From NCBI RefSeq assembly GCF_019925205.1, contig NC_083565.1:35554241-35618240 (forward strand): DNA of 64,000 nt, in the 5' to 3' direction. Below, one piece after another: positions 61,972 through 64,000 of the stretch. Source of the DNA: Metopolophium dirhodum. Taxonomy: Eukaryota; Arthropoda; Insecta; Hemiptera; Aphididae. Under the pieces are notes generated by a model. The model saw only the letters and a list, made by a program, of their open reading frames with translations. It did no database searches and was not told where the DNA came from. A program made the translations under genes and the position numbers. Every line of letters begins with the position of its first letter. Position 1 is the stretch's first letter.

Positions 61972-63015
61972 TAGGGAGCGGATGCTTATGCATTTATCAT
62001 ATTTTTTAGTAACATTTAAATCAATGCGGAGTAAGATATAAATTTGTTTCATCACCTTAAGAATTCAAATTTACCAATTTGATTTTGCATATTTTCGCAT
62101 ATTTGTTCGTTTTTTATTTGATTGATCATATTTTTAAATTTATCATGTTTTTAGTGCATATTTGAGGTTTTTCGTGATATACTAATATTATAGTAATATA
62201 TTAACGGACTCGACATGCGTAATTAATAGTTCAAATAACTAACTTCCCGGCGGCGGTGGGAATAGCGATTATTTGAATTTCTTCGATAAGTTATCGCCTT
62301 ATCCACATTGTCCCGCGACAAAAATAAATATAAAACACCGTTATCGCCGGAGTCGGTATCGAACAATTTCGTTAATTGAAGTTGTGTTCTTCCATTCGTT
62401 GTGCTGTGTACTCGTGTTGCGAGTAGGATGTAGGAAAATCTATACAAACCAAACTTGATAGCGTTTATGATAAAAATCATGGACTGAAGAAATTGAATAC
62501 AATTTCAAACATTTTGGCAGGAAAAAATCATGTTACTATTCAAGACTTGGAAGAAGAACTAACTACGTCAGACCTACCATGTTTCAAATATGCTCCTGTC
62601 TCATCTACCGATGTAGAACGCAGTTTTTCAAAATTCAAAATGTTGCTATCGGATAACAGAAGAAAATTTACTTTTGATAATTTAAAGAAAACATTGATCA
62701 TCCAGTGCAATTCCCAATTACTAGGTATATTTTAAAATTATTTAATGCTTAGTTAGTACTTAGATTCTAATATCTACCCATCTTTATTATTTTCAGATTA
62801 ACAAAAAATTCACCAACAGTTCTTTTTTAAGTTTTAATTTTAAGAATAATTATTTTATACCTATATATTTTTAATTGTTAATAAACAAAATAAGTTGTAA
62901 ATAAAAATTTTTTTGATGCATATTTTTAATAAATTCTAAACATATTTTTAAACTTTAAAGAGCATAATTGCATGCATATTTTTTAATTTTTTGGAGCATA
63001 AACATCCGCTCCCTA
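61972..63015 (+). mobile_element. hAT element with TSD and empty-site paralog
   Basis: A 1044 bp element with ends TAGGGAGCGGATGCTTATGC and, inverted, TAGGGAGCGGATGTTTATGC. It is flanked by GTTATAAG on both sides (61964-61971 and 63016-63023). The related unit at 54.9 kb has a single uninterrupted GTTATAAG at 54974-54981, which is the pre-insertion state. It carries the end of a hAT transposase gene (next entry), so it is a deleted derivative of an autonomous element. Confidence 0.93.
62427..62735 (+). pseudogene. hAT transposase C-terminal fragment
   Basis: An open frame of about 102 codons, with no ATG at its start, ends at a stop at 62733-62735. The stretch VSSTDVERSFSKFKMLLSDN followed by RRKFTFDNLKKTLIIQCN is the typical C-terminal dimerisation segment of hAT-family transposases. 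The catalytic core is missing, so it cannot be active. It lies inside the element with matching hAT ends and 8-bp target duplication, which supports the call. Confidence 0.8.
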
Positions 63016-63023
63016 GTTATAAG

Positions 63024-64000
63024 TATGTTTCTTTTGTCAATATCGCAATAACAAATAATTCAAAAATGTCTAAAACAAAGAAACAAAATCATAGGAATGT
63101 GCAATTAAAATCGTAAAATAAGTGGTTAAAATAAGAAATAATGAGTTCATTTTTGTAAAATATGTAGCCCAAAAGTTTCATAGTTTAAATTGTTATGGTC
63201 ATGAAACAAATCCTGTGCTGAACTAGAATATCATACCATCAAGCAGAAAAAATATGAAAAGGCAGTCAAATCTGCACTCTACTCATAATAAAATGTAAAT
63301 AAAAAAGTTGAAGTAAACATTAGTTATAAGATTTAGTTTGAAGTTAACAAAACTCCATAGACACAAAAAACAACATTTATGAATTGTTTTATATACCTAT
63401 GGTTATATCTTATATTATATTATAATTCATTTTTTCTTACTTGGTAAGAATTTCTTAATTTGTATGTACAAAAATCTGCTACAAGTATAGCAATAAATTA
63501 CAACACATAAGTCATAGAGTTCTAAATTTTAAATTACAATTTAACTATAAATATGTCAAACACTATGATAGTATAATAAATAAAGATTTAAAAATTTTTT
63601 TTAATAAAATAAAGTTTTCTTATGATTATAAATAAGTCATTGACAAAAAATTGTATTCACAAACATGATTCAGAGTGGTAATTGGTGTTCGCTTACTCTT
63701 CTGTCAAAGAAGTTTGTCTTTCCTTGTTGAGAAGTAAGTTCCATGAATGGGAAAGGGTTTGACGACCAGTAAACCTATAATTTACATATTTAATTAAATT
63801 TGATAACTGATAATTGATAATTGATTACAATGATCAATAAATGTACGTAATGTAGGACATCCTGATAAACAGCCTAACAGCAACATTTTCATTATATATC
63901 TTTTCACAGCTTATGCCAACCATTCTGACAGGTGAAGCATTTGTCAAAAAATATTGTACAATAGTTACATTTCACAAATGATATGTGTGATAACAGCTAG
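63024..64000. repeat. Right part of the 1-kb duplicated unit
   Basis: Continues the unit interrupted at 61972 and matches 54982-55930. Near 63700-63790 the broken coding remnant with DETYFSTRKDKL-like sequence recurs (inverse of CTTTCCTTGTTGAGAAGTAA). The window ends inside or just after it; no gene is seen. Confidence 0.65.

Noticed and set aside
1..64000. CRISPR arrays, rRNA, tRNA, bacterial-type operons
   Set aside because: I scanned by eye and found no regularly spaced identical direct repeats with unique spacers, no rRNA landmarks and no cloverleaf with a convincing T-arm. A tRNA could still be missed without a covariance search.

Overview
The window looks like AT-rich insect nuclear DNA, most probably from an aphid or close hemipteran. 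This is an inference from five intron-containing animal genes with insect-type short introns, the very AT-rich background, and a dense load of small DNA transposons, including a dispersed family ending in sequence like AAAAACGATTCTGAGCG. No bacterial operon, rRNA or tRNA gene was recognised.

Layout. Positions 1-5800 are repeats and intergenic DNA, including a hAT-like element at 811-2055. Positions 5803-8656 (minus) encode the catalytic subunit of ribonuclease H2 in six exons. It is divergent from isopentenyl-diphosphate isomerase (plus, coding 12475-13249), whose inferred 5' UTR exon ends at 9468 and is followed by a 3.0 kb intron. KCMF1 (minus, 14894-24093) has seven coding exons, introns full of nested MITEs, and one intron with textbook U12-type AT-AC signals. 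It shares a GC-richer, CpG-rich divergent promoter region with an AF10/AF17-like (Alhambra) chromatin reader (plus, 25504-27894). After about 4.8 kb of repeats comes a 2004-residue protein (minus, 32673-42719). Its last 140 residues resemble the histone fold and tail of the kinetochore protein CENP-T, and its interior consists of two different long tandem repeat arrays.

From 42.7 kb to the end the window is accessory DNA: a composite block of dispersed repeats, a hairpin, and a tandem segmental duplication (about 51.2-53.6 kb and 57.5-60.1 kb). Each copy carries one intronless gene for a secreted Cys- and Ser/Thr-rich protein with a possible aerolysin-like beta-hairpin region. Between them lie a frameshifted small multi-exon gene and remnants of another multicopy coding repeat. 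Four hAT-like insertions have 8-bp target site duplications, two or three of them supported by related unoccupied sequence in the window.

The conserved genes are housekeeping: ribonucleotide removal from DNA, isoprenoid synthesis, ubiquitin ligation, H3K79 methylation cofactor, and kinetochore assembly. No common pathway is evident. The most interesting items are the CENP-T-like giant, which matters because hemipterans are holocentric, the AT-AC intron, and the diverging secreted-protein pair.
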